From Microvirga splendida (GTDB lineage Bacteria > Pseudomonadota > Alphaproteobacteria > Rhizobiales > Beijerinckiaceae), in contig NZ_JAELXT010000011.1 of the NCBI RefSeq assembly GCF_016427565.1, forward strand, positions 62,001 through 126,000: a stretch of DNA of 64,000 nt, written 5' to 3'. A model generated the notes under the pieces. That model searched no databases. It had not been told where the DNA came from and saw only the letters and a list, made by a program, of their open reading frames with translations. This document shows positions 1 through 8,209 of the stretch, piece after piece. Within the stretch, counting starts at the first letter, position 1. The number at the start of each line of letters is the position of its first letter. A program made the position numbers and the translations under genes.

Positions 1-2
1 AG

Positions 3-989
3 CAGCTCCGCATTGCCCTTCAGGCTGCCAGGATGGGGGATTGGAGCTGGGATATCGGCACGGATATGTTCGCCCTCTCGGACAGGGCTGCCGAAATCTT
101 CGGCCTCACCCGCGGATCGATCAAGAAGGACGAACTGGCAAGGCAAATCCATCCAACCGATCTGCCTCGGATGATCGAGTCCAAGATGGATGCCATTCAA
201 AACCAGCAACAGTTCAGCACCGAACTCAGGGTCAGACGCCTGAACGACAATGCTCAGATTTGGGTCGCGGCTCAGGGCCAGGTCATCTACAACCAAGACG
301 GTACCCCGAGCGGCATGACCGGGGTCGTTCAGGACATCACCGACCGCAAGCAGGCCGAGGAGCGTCAGCAGCTGCTGATCCGCGAGCTGCATCACCGGGT
401 CAAGAACACGCTCGCCACCGTCCAAGCCATCGTCGGCTCCACCGCCCGCACCGCATCCAGCATCGACGAGTTCTACCAGGGCTTCGTCGGCCGCATCGTG
501 TCGCTCGCCCGCACCCACAACCTGCTCACCGAGGACCTGTGGCAGAAGGCTGCTCTCGAGGACCTGATCCAGACCGAACTCGGCCCCTACGAGGACGAGG
601 CGCGAAACCGCATCATCGTCGAAGGTCCTCATGTGGAGCTGCCCTCCGAGGCGGCGGTGCCCATCGGCATGGCCATTCACGAGCTGACCACCAACGCGGC
701 CAAGCACGGAGCTCTGTCGACCTTTGGCGGTCAGGTGGAGGTGCGCTGGCGGGTGGAGCCGGGCGAGGAGCGGCCGATCCTGCATTTTGCCTGGACCGAG
801 CATGGCGGTCCGCGGGTGAGCACGCCCACCCGTCAGGGCTTCGGATCCCGCCTGCTGCGGCGCGTGCTGGCCACGCAGCTCCAGGCTGAGGTGCAGATGG
901 AGTTTCCCGAGGAGGGCCTGCACTTCACCATGACCATGGTCATCCCAGGCGAACCGCCCATTTTCAACCCGGACCGTCCCGAGAATTAA
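3..989 (+). CDS. HWE-family sensor histidine kinase, 5'-truncated by window edge
   Basis: Sensor kinase that autophosphorylates on histidine and passes the phosphate to a response regulator. The frame is open from the first bases of the window, and the residues before the first ATG (position 33) already read as PAS sequence (QLRIALQAARMGDWSWD), so the true start lies upstream. One PAS/PAC unit (about residues 1-110, closing with a GVVQDIT-type PAC end) leads into the H-box RELHHRVKN near residue 125, an N-box ELTTNAAKHG and the FAWTEHGG (WxE) segment that defines HWE kinases. No membrane segment is visible in this part. The kinase domain is identical in protein sequence over about 164 residues to that of the next gene. 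The signal sensed and the partner regulator are unknown. Confidence 0.9.
   Translation, partial: QLRIALQAARMGDWSWDIGTDMFALSDRAAEIFGLTRGSIKKDELARQIHPTDLPRMIESKMDAIQNQQQFSTELRVRRLNDNAQIWVAAQGQVIYNQDGTPSGMTGVVQDITDRKQAEERQQLLIRELHHRVKNTLATVQAIVGSTARTASSIDEFYQGFVGRIVSLARTHNLLTEDLWQKAALEDLIQTELGPYEDEARNRIIVEGPHVELPSEAAVPIGMAIHELTTNAAKHGALSTFGGQVEVRWRVEPGEERPILHFAWTEHGGPRVSTPTRQGFGSRLLRRVLATQLQAEVQMEFPEEGLHFTMTMVIPGEPPIFNPDRPEN
366..858 (+). repeat. direct repeat copy 1 (HWE kinase domain)
   Basis: This 493-base stretch, covering most of the HWE kinase domain, recurs at 2883-3375 with an offset of exactly 2517 bases. I count about ten differences, all synonymous, so the encoded segments are identical. 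Identity stops sharply after the codons for GSRLL at the 3' side. Confidence 0.93.
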
Positions 990-1115
990 CCTTCCGTTTA
1001 TTCGTCACTCCCTCTTATGATCTATTGCCGCCCTCACGCATGACTTTGTGGCATGAGGTGACGTAGCCTCCAGAAATGCTTAGAAAGCAGCAGGCGCAGC
1101 TCCAGAGCATTGTTC

Positions 1116-3497
1116 ATGATCAACAGGGTCGACGTTCCTCCGTTTCCAAAAGCCGTTGCGCCGCAAGGCGAGCGGCAGCCCAGCACACAGGAGAAGGGCC
1201 GAGACATCAGCGGGACGGACTCACGCGGGAACAGCGCCATGCTGCGTCTGGCGCTTGAGATCGGTCGCCTCGGATCGTGGGAGCGGGATCTCGTGACGAA
1301 CGAGATGACGGCCAATCCGATCTGCAGGGCCCACCTCGGATTGCCGGCCGATGAGCCTTTGACCTTCGAGAAGCTGAAGAAGCTGCAGCATCCGGGTGAT
1401 GTGGAGCGCATCAACCAGGCCGTCACCTATGCGCTGGCGACCCGGTCGGACTTCAATGTGGAGCACAGGATCGTCCGTCCTGATGGCTATATCGGTCGCC
1501 TCCTCGTCAGGGGCACGCCGATTTTCGAGGATGGCAGGCCGGTCCGCCTGGTCGGCGTCACGCAGGATGTGACCGAGCGCGAGCGCGCCAAGGAAGAGCT
1601 CAAGGATGCCCGGCGCCGCCAGGACTATCTCCTGAAGCTCAATGAGCAGCTTCGGAGCTTCAAGGATCCGTTCGCCGCCATGGAGGCGACCGCTCAGAGC
1701 ATCGGCCAGCTCCTGAAGGTGGACTGCGTCGGCTATGGCGAGGTGGACGATGGCCGCGGCGTGGTGCTCGTCGAGCGCGAATGGTCGAGAGGTGCGATCA
1801 GCAATGAGGGCCGGGCGTATCGCCTGCAGGAATTCCTCCATGGCATGATTGACGACTCGAAGGTGGGGCAGACCCTGACCATCGAGGATATCGCCACGGA
1901 TCCGCGAACGGGAAGCCCTACTCTCCAGAGCTTCTACAGCACCATCAATGCCCGGGCCGTCTTGACCGTCCCGCTGCTCAAGGAAGGCCACATCACGGCC
2001 ATTCTCTACGTGATCTCGTCCATGCCGCGCTCCTGGTCGGATGAGGACGTGGCCCTGGTCGAGGATGTGGCTGAGCGCACCTGGACGGCCGTCGAGAAGC
2101 TGCGTGCGGAACGCGGCCTGCACGATACCGAGTTCCGGTTCCGGACCTTTACCGAAGCGCTCCCCGGATTTGCATGGATCGCCACGCCGGAACTCGAACT
2201 GGTCTATTACGTGAATGAGCAGACCTGGTTCGAATTCTCAGGGCTTTCGCGGGAGCAGACCCTGGGCCATGGCTGGCTGTCGATCGTCCACCCCGAGGAT
2301 CTCGCCGCCATCATGCAGGATGCAAAGAAGGCGACCGACGATGTGATGGAAGCCGAGATGCGCTATCGCTCGGTCGACGGCACCTATCACTGGCACATCG
2401 TTCGGGTTGGCTCGCTTTACGATTCCAGTGGCGAGTTCAAGGGCAAGATCGGGACGAGCATCAACATCCACAACCTGAAGGAGACCGAAGCGGCCCTGCG
2501 CAAGAGCGAGGAGCGGCTCGCCCTGGCTCAACGGGCCGCGCGGATCGGGGTCTTCGACTGGGATGTGGGCAGCGGCGCCATTACCTGGATGTCGGAGCAG
2601 GAAGAGCTGTTCGGGATCGAGCCCGGCAGTTTTGAGGGCACCTACGAAGGCTGGAGCTCCCGCATTCACCCGGCTGACCTGAATGCGTTCGAGAAGAGTT
2701 TTAGAGAGACGATTGCCCGAGGCGATCGTGAGATGGCCTTCACGTATCGTATCCCGCTCCCGGATGGCTCCTTCCGTCACATCGAAGGCAGCCTGATGAT
2801 CTTCTACGGGCAGGACGGCACTCCGGCCCGGATCATCGGCGTCAATATCGACGTCACCAAGCACAAGCAGGCGGAGCACCGCCAGCAGCTGCTGATCCGC
2901 GAGTTGCATCACCGGGTCAAGAACACGCTCGCCACCGTCCAAGCCATCGTCGGCTCCACCGCCCGCACCGCATCCAGCATCGACGAGTTCTACCAGGGCT
3001 TCGTCGGCCGCATCGTGTCGCTTGCCCGCACCCACAACCTGCTCACCGAGGATCTGTGGCAGAAGGCTGCTCTCGAGGACCTGATCCAGACCGAACTCGG
3101 CCCCTACGAGGACGAGGCGCGAAACCGCATCATCGTCGAGGGACCCCATGTGGAGCTGCCTTCGGAGGCGGCGGTGCCCATCGGCATGGCCATTCACGAG
3201 CTGACCACCAACGCGGCCAAGCACGGAGCTCTGTCGACCTTTGGCGGCCAGGTGGAGGTGCGTTGGCGGGTGGAGCCGGGCGAGGAGCGGCCGATCCTGC
3301 ATTTTGCCTGGACCGAGCATGGCGGTCCGCGGGTGAGCACGCCCACCCGTCAGGGCTTCGGATCCCGCCTGCTGCAAAGGGTCCTGGCCACCCAGCTTCA
3401 GGCGGACGTCTCGATGAACTTCCCCGAAGAAGGGCTTCGTTTCACCATGACCCTGCCGATCCCCGGCGCTCCGCCGATCTTCAACCCGGATCAATGA
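1116..3497 (+). CDS. multi-PAS/GAF HWE-family sensor histidine kinase
   Basis: Large cytoplasmic sensor kinase of about 793 residues. Domains in order: a PAS/PAC near residues 45-155 (ending GVTQDVTERE), a GAF domain near 170-335, two further PAS/PAC units near 340-465 and 470-590, then an HWE kinase with H-box RELHHRVKN near 600, N-box ELTTNAAKHG and FAWTEHGG. No transmembrane segments are seen, so it probably senses an internal redox, light or small-molecule cue through PAS/GAF ligands (inference). ATG at 1116 is taken as the start; a TTG six bases upstream is the alternative, and neither has a strong ribosome binding site. It lies 126 bases after its paralogue and ends four bases before the next gene, suggesting co-transcription. 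HWE kinases in this group often feed the PhyR/EcfG stress pathway, but nothing here proves that. Confidence 0.93.
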   Translation: MINRVDVPPFPKAVAPQGERQPSTQEKGRDISGTDSRGNSAMLRLALEIGRLGSWERDLVTNEMTANPICRAHLGLPADEPLTFEKLKKLQHPGDVERINQAVTYALATRSDFNVEHRIVRPDGYIGRLLVRGTPIFEDGRPVRLVGVTQDVTERERAKEELKDARRRQDYLLKLNEQLRSFKDPFAAMEATAQSIGQLLKVDCVGYGEVDDGRGVVLVEREWSRGAISNEGRAYRLQEFLHGMIDDSKVGQTLTIEDIATDPRTGSPTLQSFYSTINARAVLTVPLLKEGHITAILYVISSMPRSWSDEDVALVEDVAERTWTAVEKLRAERGLHDTEFRFRTFTEALPGFAWIATPELELVYYVNEQTWFEFSGLSREQTLGHGWLSIVHPEDLAAIMQDAKKATDDVMEAEMRYRSVDGTYHWHIVRVGSLYDSSGEFKGKIGTSINIHNLKETEAALRKSEERLALAQRAARIGVFDWDVGSGAITWMSEQEELFGIEPGSFEGTYEGWSSRIHPADLNAFEKSFRETIARGDREMAFTYRIPLPDGSFRHIEGSLMIFYGQDGTPARIIGVNIDVTKHKQAEHRQQLLIRELHHRVKNTLATVQAIVGSTARTASSIDEFYQGFVGRIVSLARTHNLLTEDLWQKAALEDLIQTELGPYEDEARNRIIVEGPHVELPSEAAVPIGMAIHELTTNAAKHGALSTFGGQVEVRWRVEPGEERPILHFAWTEHGGPRVSTPTRQGFGSRLLQRVLATQLQADVSMNFPEEGLRFTMTLPIPGAPPIFNPDQ
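2883..3375 (+). repeat. direct repeat copy 2 (HWE kinase domain)
   Basis: Second copy of the 493-base kinase-domain repeat, inside the multi-PAS kinase. The upstream PAS regions of the two genes and their last 30 or so codons are clearly divergent, so the match is limited to this module. Confidence 0.93.
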
Positions 3498-3501
3498 CGC
3501 C

Positions 3502-4059
3502 ATGCTGATGAACGCAAGCCGCTCGCACCTCGTCGTGGTCGATGTTCAGGCCCGCCTGATGCCCGCGATCCACGACAGCGAAGGCCTTGTGCGCAACTTG
3601 GCCATCCTGCTGGAGGCAGCCAAGCGGCTCAAGATCCCCGTCACGGTGACGGAACAGTATCCCAAAGGGCTGGGAGCCACCCTTCCATCGGTGGCGGAGG
3701 CGCTCCCTTCGGAGGCCGTCACCCTGCCGAAGACCACCTTCTCGGCCGCCCGGGAGCCTTCGATTGCGGAGCGGATCGCAACCATGCGGGGCAGCAGCCG
3801 CGATCAGCTTGTGATCTGCGGGGCCGAGGCGCATATCTGCGTGCTGCAGACCGCCCTGGAGTTCAGGGCCTCAGGCCTGGAGGTCTTCGTGGTGGCCGAT
3901 GCGGTGTCGAGCCGCTCGCCTCATAGCGTCAACGCCGCCTGCGCGCGCCTGCTGCATGCGGGATGCCATTGGGTGACCACGGAGATGGTGGCTTTCGAGT
4001 GGATGGAACGGGCTGCGACGGACGAGTTCCGCGCCCTGGCGCCGCTCTTCAAAGACTAG
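3502..4059 (+). CDS. isochorismatase-family cysteine hydrolase
   Basis: Small (185 aa) soluble hydrolase of the isochorismatase/nicotinamidase fold. The catalytic triad is visible: Asp in VVDVQ (about residue 14), Lys in LPKTTFSA (about 75) and Cys in GAEAHICVLQ (about 113). The family cleaves amides or vinyl ethers, and many members of this size (YcaC-like) have no known substrate, so I do not assign one. The start ATG at 3502 lies four bases after the stop of the upstream kinase, implying translational coupling. A second ATG two codons on is also possible. The 3' end overlaps the convergent neighbour by 11 bases. Confidence 0.88.
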   Translation: MLMNASRSHLVVVDVQARLMPAIHDSEGLVRNLAILLEAAKRLKIPVTVTEQYPKGLGATLPSVAEALPSEAVTLPKTTFSAAREPSIAERIATMRGSSRDQLVICGAEAHICVLQTALEFRASGLEVFVVADAVSSRSPHSVNAACARLLHAGCHWVTTEMVAFEWMERAATDEFRALAPLFKD

Positions 4060-4999
4060 CCGACGAATTGCCTTCGCCGCCGGCTGCGATGAACTCCTTC
4101 AGCTCGTCCAGGGACTGGAAGCGGAAGGTGCCGCTCGGGGTCTGAGCTTCGATGGAGCCATCCGAGAACATCACGTACTTGTTGTCGCCGGAATTGTAGG
4201 TGCCGATGACCGTAGCCGGGCTCTCCTCGTCGGACGGCGCCTCGTCTTCGTACCGGGTCTCCTGATCGGCCTCCGGAGCGGCAGTATCGTCGCCACGCTG
4301 CAACTCTGTCTCGGAATCGACGGCAGCAACGGCCTCGGCAGGCTCATCGCTCCGGTCACGATCCTTGCCTCCGGGCTCGCGGTCATCACCCAGCTCGAAG
4401 ACCTCGACCTCGAGACCCGGCTCGGCAACGAGAGGGCCCTCCTCATCATTGCGCCGCCGGTCTGCCAGGAGGAAGTCAGGCACCTTGAGGTCCTGCTCCT
4501 GCTCGTCCCCGGCAGGCGGGGCAATCGGGGTGGTCCGCGGTGGGAATGGAATGACAGGGGCGGCATCCCTGTCGGTGGGCCACTCGGCGGCGGCCACCAT
4601 GGGCTTGTCCTGAGGCTCGTCCTGCTCGCGTCTCTCCTGCTCCTCGAAGAGAGGCAGGGTCGGCTGGCTGTCGTCAGTGCGATCCTCGTCGGCATCGGCC
4701 GTCTCTGCCGCAGCGACACCCGCAAGCCCGGCGCCGGCAAGTGCCCCGGCGTGACGGCTCATACCGAACTCATCGATCCCGGAGCCCGCCTGCAGCTCCG
4801 AGAGCCGCTTTTCGATCTTCGCCAGCTTGGAGACCGCCGCCGCAAGGCCGAGGAGAAGCGCACCGCTCGCCGCCGTGACGCTGCCGGCGATCACCATGGT
4901 CCAGCCGCGTTCGACCAGAACGATATCCCATCCGAAGAAGGCAGCCAGCAATCCGCCAACGATCATCGCGAGAGCGAGGGCCAGAAGAGCGATGATCAT
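4049..4999 (-). CDS. membrane-anchored acidic protein of unknown function
   Basis: A 316-residue protein I cannot assign to a named family. The N-terminus has two strongly hydrophobic segments (about 1-24 and 33-58), then a short charged helix (about 59-72, likely coiled coil). A long acidic, Pro/Glu/Asp-rich and probably disordered stretch follows (about 95-265). The C-terminus is a compact module near 268-312 with Gly/Tyr and FxSLDELKEFIAAG features that looks folded and may be the conserved part. The arrangement suggests an inner-membrane anchor with a cytoplasmic tail and a terminal binding module (inference). It is convergent with the isochorismatase gene and divergent from sodB. Confidence 0.75.
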   Translation of the reverse strand: MIIALLALALAMIVGGLLAAFFGWDIVLVERGWTMVIAGSVTAASGALLLGLAAAVSKLAKIEKRLSELQAGSGIDEFGMSRHAGALAGAGLAGVAAAETADADEDRTDDSQPTLPLFEEQERREQDEPQDKPMVAAAEWPTDRDAAPVIPFPPRTTPIAPPAGDEQEQDLKVPDFLLADRRRNDEEGPLVAEPGLEVEVFELGDDREPGGKDRDRSDEPAEAVAAVDSETELQRGDDTAAPEADQETRYEDEAPSDEESPATVIGTYNSGDNKYVMFSDGSIEAQTPSGTFRFQSLDELKEFIAAGGEGNSSASL

Positions 5000-5177
5000 G
5001 CTGTCTCCATCATACGCAAACTATAGTTATTGAATGCAAAGCTATGCTTGTATAGGCAAAAGACAACCGCGATGGAAGCTTGGGCAGAAAAAAGTCCGGA
5101 GCTTGGCCGTTGCTCTTAGGGCTCCTGCGCTTTAACTAACGCTCAAGCGCATCCGGCGATGCGCGGTCGCACAAGAC

Positions 5178-5226
5178 GGGCATCGGATCGACCCCAAAGT
5201 CGCCACTACTTTCGGGTCCGATGCCC
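5178..5226 (+). repeat. palindromic repeat in the sodB leader
   Basis: A perfect 10-base inverted repeat (gggcatcgga at 5178-5187, tccgatgccc at 5217-5226) encloses a second partial stem with cccaaagt and actttcggg. The same design occurs at 26109-26160, so this is a dispersed intergenic repeat. It ends about 28 bases before the sodB start and would form a stem-loop in the sodB 5' untranslated region if transcription starts upstream. Confidence 0.75.
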
Positions 5227-5254
5227 CGGGTCGCTCAATCCAAAGGAGACGCCG

Positions 5255-5854
5255 ATGTCGTTCACCCTGCCCGAACTGCCTTATGCCTATGACGCCCTGC
5301 AGCCCTACATGTCACGCGAAACCCTGGAGTTTCACCACGACAAGCACCACGCGGCTTACGTCAACACCGGCAACAACCTGCTGAAAGGCACGGAATTCGA
5401 GGGCAAGAGCGTCGAGGAGGTCGTGAAGGGCTCCTACGGCAAGAACCAGGCCCTCTTCAACAATGCGGGACAGCATTACAACCACATCCACTTCTGGATG
5501 TGGATGAAGCCCAATGGCGGCGGCGCCCTCCCCGGCAAGCTCGAGAAGAAGATCGTCGAGGATCTCGGCTCGGTCGACAAGATGAAGGAAGATTTCATCC
5601 AGGCCGGCGTGAGCCAGTTCGGTTCGGGCTGGGCCTGGCTTGCGGTCAAGGATGGCAAGATCACCGTCATGAAGACCCCGAACGGCGAGAACCCGCTGGT
5701 CCACGGCGCCCAGCCGATCCTCGGCTGCGACGTGTGGGAGCATTCCTACTACATCGACTACCGCAACCGCCGCCCCGACTACGTGAAAGCCTTCCTCGAC
5801 AATCTCGTGAACTGGGAGCATGTCGAGGAGATGTTCGAGCAGGCGACGAAGTAA
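5255..5854 (+). CDS. sodB: superoxide dismutase, iron type
   Basis: Cytoplasmic superoxide dismutase (199 aa), converting superoxide to oxygen and hydrogen peroxide. Metal ligands are visible at His27 (first His of HHDKHH), His77 (YNHIHFW), Asp159 and His163 (CDVWEHSYY). Gln73, four residues before the second ligand, is the outer-sphere glutamine position typical of Fe-type enzymes. The ATG at 5255 is chosen because a strong aaaggaga site lies just upstream and the family starts here; the open frame before it is spurious. The leader carries a palindromic repeat and the gene ends in a clear terminator, so it is probably monocistronic. Confidence 0.97.
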   Translation: MSFTLPELPYAYDALQPYMSRETLEFHHDKHHAAYVNTGNNLLKGTEFEGKSVEEVVKGSYGKNQALFNNAGQHYNHIHFWMWMKPNGGGALPGKLEKKIVEDLGSVDKMKEDFIQAGVSQFGSGWAWLAVKDGKITVMKTPNGENPLVHGAQPILGCDVWEHSYYIDYRNRRPDYVKAFLDNLVNWEHVEEMFEQATK

Positions 5855-5874
5855 GCGATATACCGCACCGTCAA

Positions 5875-5905
5875 ACGGGCCTCTTCGGAGGCCCGTTTTT
5901 ATTTT
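5875..5905 (+). terminator. rho-independent terminator of sodB
   Basis: Nine-base-pair stem acgggcctc / gaggcccgt (5875-5883, 5888-5896) with a ttcg tetraloop, followed by ttttatttta. The T-tract is on the + side, so it serves sodB. It reaches the stop codon of the convergent cyclase gene. Confidence 0.92.
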
Positions 5906-7169
5906 ATCCTGCGCCGCTCGCGCGCCAGAACTCCGCATTGGGCGTCACCCCGTCCGCGTCGGCGCTGAACTCGGGCCGGATGCGGTCGAGGAAGTACATA
6001 TCGGTGGCGCCGATATGTTTGACGCCGACCGATCCTCGTGCCTCCGCGTCGAACAGGCGGGAGACATGATGGAACGTGCTGGCGGAGATGTTGACCCGCC
6101 CGGGCTCGCAGGCCTCCTCGAGGCGCTGCGCGACATTCACCGCATTGCCCCAGATGTCATAGGTAAAGCGGCGATGCCCGACGATACCGGCGATCACCGG
6201 GCCTGAGTTGATACCGATCCTCAGCTCCCAGGGCGCGAGGCGAAATTTTTCGCGCTGGCGATTGGCGCTCCGGATGAAGGCCTGCATCTGCAACGCCGCC
6301 AGGCAGGTGTCGATGGCGTGCGTACGGCTCGGCATGGGCAACCCGCCTGCACAAAGATAGGCATCGCCGATGGTCTTGATGGTCTCCAGCCGGTTGTTGA
6401 CCGCGATCTCGTCGAAGCGCCCGAAATTCTGGTCGAGCTGATCGATGAGCCGCGCGGGGTCGAGGGACTCCGTGAGCAGGGTGAACTTCTTGAAATCCGC
6501 AAACAGGATGGTGGTCGCCTCATGAAAGCGGGGCTCGACCTTTCCACGATGCTGCAGCTCGTGGGCCACCGGCTCCGGCAGAATGTTGCGCAGCAATCGC
6601 TCGGATTGGTCCCGCGCCTCCTCGGCCGAGGCCTTGGCCTGAGCCAGTTCGGTCAACAGGGCGTTGCGCTCCAGAAGCTGGCGCCGCAGCTCGAGCAGGG
6701 CCATGGCCTGCTGCGCGAGACGGCGCACGGCCTCCCGCTGGGATGGGCGCAGCTCCCGCGGCTCGAAGGCCACCACACATAGGGTCCCCAGGCCGTAGCC
6801 CTCGCGCGAGATCAGCGGCATGCCGCAATAGAAACGCAGATGCGGCTCGCCCGTCACCACGCCGACATGCTTGAACCGCTCATGGGCCGTCAGGTCGGGC
6901 ACGTAGACGAGATCGTTCGCGCAGACCGTGGAGTTGCAGACGGTGATCTCGCGAGGACATTCGGTGAAATCGGCCGGCAGGCCATACTTGGACTTGAACC
7001 ATTGTCGCCGCTCGTCGATCAGGCTGACGATCGCCACGGGGCAGTTGCAGATCTCCGCCGCAAGCTCGGTCACGGCATCGAAGGCGAATTCGGGCGGCGT
7101 GTCGAGCACCTGATAGAGGGCAAGCGCAGCCAGCCGCTCAGCCTCGTTGACGGAGGACGCCTCCTGCAT
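5904..7169 (-). CDS. GAF-domain class III adenylate cyclase
   Basis: Cytoplasmic cyclase (421 aa) with an N-terminal GAF domain (about 10-165, containing CPVAIVSLIDERRQWFKS), a coiled-coil linker (about 165-205) and a class III nucleotide cyclase domain (about 215-400). Metal-binding Asp residues are visible in ILFADFKKFT and KTIGDAYLCAGG. The Lys of TIKTIGD and the Asp of FTYDIWGNAVN are the ATP-specifying pair, and Asn/Arg in NAVNVAQRL fit the transition-state residues, so cAMP is the expected product. The GAF domain probably sets activity (inference). It is convergent with sodB and is one of two cyclases in the window. Confidence 0.9.
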   Translation of the reverse strand: MQEASSVNEAERLAALALYQVLDTPPEFAFDAVTELAAEICNCPVAIVSLIDERRQWFKSKYGLPADFTECPREITVCNSTVCANDLVYVPDLTAHERFKHVGVVTGEPHLRFYCGMPLISREGYGLGTLCVVAFEPRELRPSQREAVRRLAQQAMALLELRRQLLERNALLTELAQAKASAEEARDQSERLLRNILPEPVAHELQHRGKVEPRFHEATTILFADFKKFTLLTESLDPARLIDQLDQNFGRFDEIAVNNRLETIKTIGDAYLCAGGLPMPSRTHAIDTCLAALQMQAFIRSANRQREKFRLAPWELRIGINSGPVIAGIVGHRRFTYDIWGNAVNVAQRLEEACEPGRVNISASTFHHVSRLFDAEARGSVGVKHIGATDMYFLDRIRPEFSADADGVTPNAEFWRASGAG

Positions 7170-7271
7170 CGGCCTTCTCCCTTGGCCCCTCAGCCCCCGG
7201 ATAAGCCTGCACTGTCCTGACTATACGCGATATTCCTTGAATTTCAGGGAAAATTGAGGCCCTGCTCCGTC

Positions 7272-8114
7272 TCAAGGGACAGGAGCGAGCTTCAACCGCC
7301 TGTCCGCCAGCAACTCACCGAAAGCATCGGACTTCAGATAGTCCAGCTCCGCGACACGGCTTTCCACCGCCGGATCGAGCGCCCGCAGCTCGTCGTCCAC
7401 ATACCCCGGATGGCACATGACGACCGGGTGAGGCCCGAGCCTCGAGAATGCCTCCTCGAACACGCGGGCCGCCGGGACGGAGAGGTCGAGCGGGGCAAAG
7501 CCCGAAAAGCCCTTGTTCGTCTGAAATCCGGCAGCATGAGCGCCTCGTGCAAAGCCCCGGCTCAGGGACTTCACGACCAGCGCCTTGCTGCGCCCGATGG
7601 GGCGGCGCAGGATCGCGGCCACCCGATCCGAGGGATCGCGAAGCCAGACACGCCCGGCATACCCCCTCTTCCGCAGAACCTCGATCAGAGCAGGCCTGAT
7701 CCCCGGAAGCACATGCACGTGCTGGTGGCCGTCGACGAATGCCGGCGCCGCTCCATGGCCATCGATGAAGGCGTCGAGCTGACGTTCGATCTCCCGGGCG
7801 ATTTCATCCGCCGAAAGCTGGCGCTTCAAAGCCTTCGGCAGGAGATCCCCGAGCGTGGGAAGCATGCCGGACGGGGCAAGCTGCGGCATGGGGGCCAGGG
7901 GCGATCCCGTGGTGAGATTGAGGTGAAGGCCTACGGCGATCCGGCCCCTCAGCGGCTTCAGACTCCCCGCAGCCCGCCGCCAGCCGGGCATGTTGGTCAT
8001 GGCTCCCGTGGCCGAGAGGCGGCCCATCTCCGACAGCTCGACGATGCCCCGGCTCACCCCTTCGGCGAGGCCGAAATCGTCGGCACAGAGGATGACGTTG
8101 CGGGAGAAGCTCAT
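7272..8114 (-). CDS. ChbG/HpnK (YdjC-like) family deacetylase
   Basis: Carbohydrate deacetylase-fold protein (280 aa). The N-terminus reads NVILCADDFGL, giving the metal-binding Asp pair, and DGHQHVHVLPG near residue 130 gives the metal-binding histidines. The late MCHPGYVDDEL segment is also typical. Members remove acetyl groups from chitobiose-type sugars or act in hopanoid biosynthesis (HpnK); no hopanoid genes are seen nearby, so I leave the substrate open. The ATG at 8114 is chosen because conserved sequence starts three residues later; the longer frame would run into the divergent glycosyltransferase gene. The two divergent genes leave a promoter region of only about 95 bases. Confidence 0.88.
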   Translation of the reverse strand: MSFSRNVILCADDFGLAEGVSRGIVELSEMGRLSATGAMTNMPGWRRAAGSLKPLRGRIAVGLHLNLTTGSPLAPMPQLAPSGMLPTLGDLLPKALKRQLSADEIAREIERQLDAFIDGHGAAPAFVDGHQHVHVLPGIRPALIEVLRKRGYAGRVWLRDPSDRVAAILRRPIGRSKALVVKSLSRGFARGAHAAGFQTNKGFSGFAPLDLSVPAARVFEEAFSRLGPHPVVMCHPGYVDDELRALDPAVESRVAELDYLKSDAFGELLADRRLKLAPVP

Positions 8115-8209
8115 GAATGTCCTGAAAACGGTTCTGCCGCACCCTAATCCTCTTGAGCAAAGGCGCAAACTCGGCTCTTGATGCAGCCCGACAATCAAGG
8201 GGTCATCCA

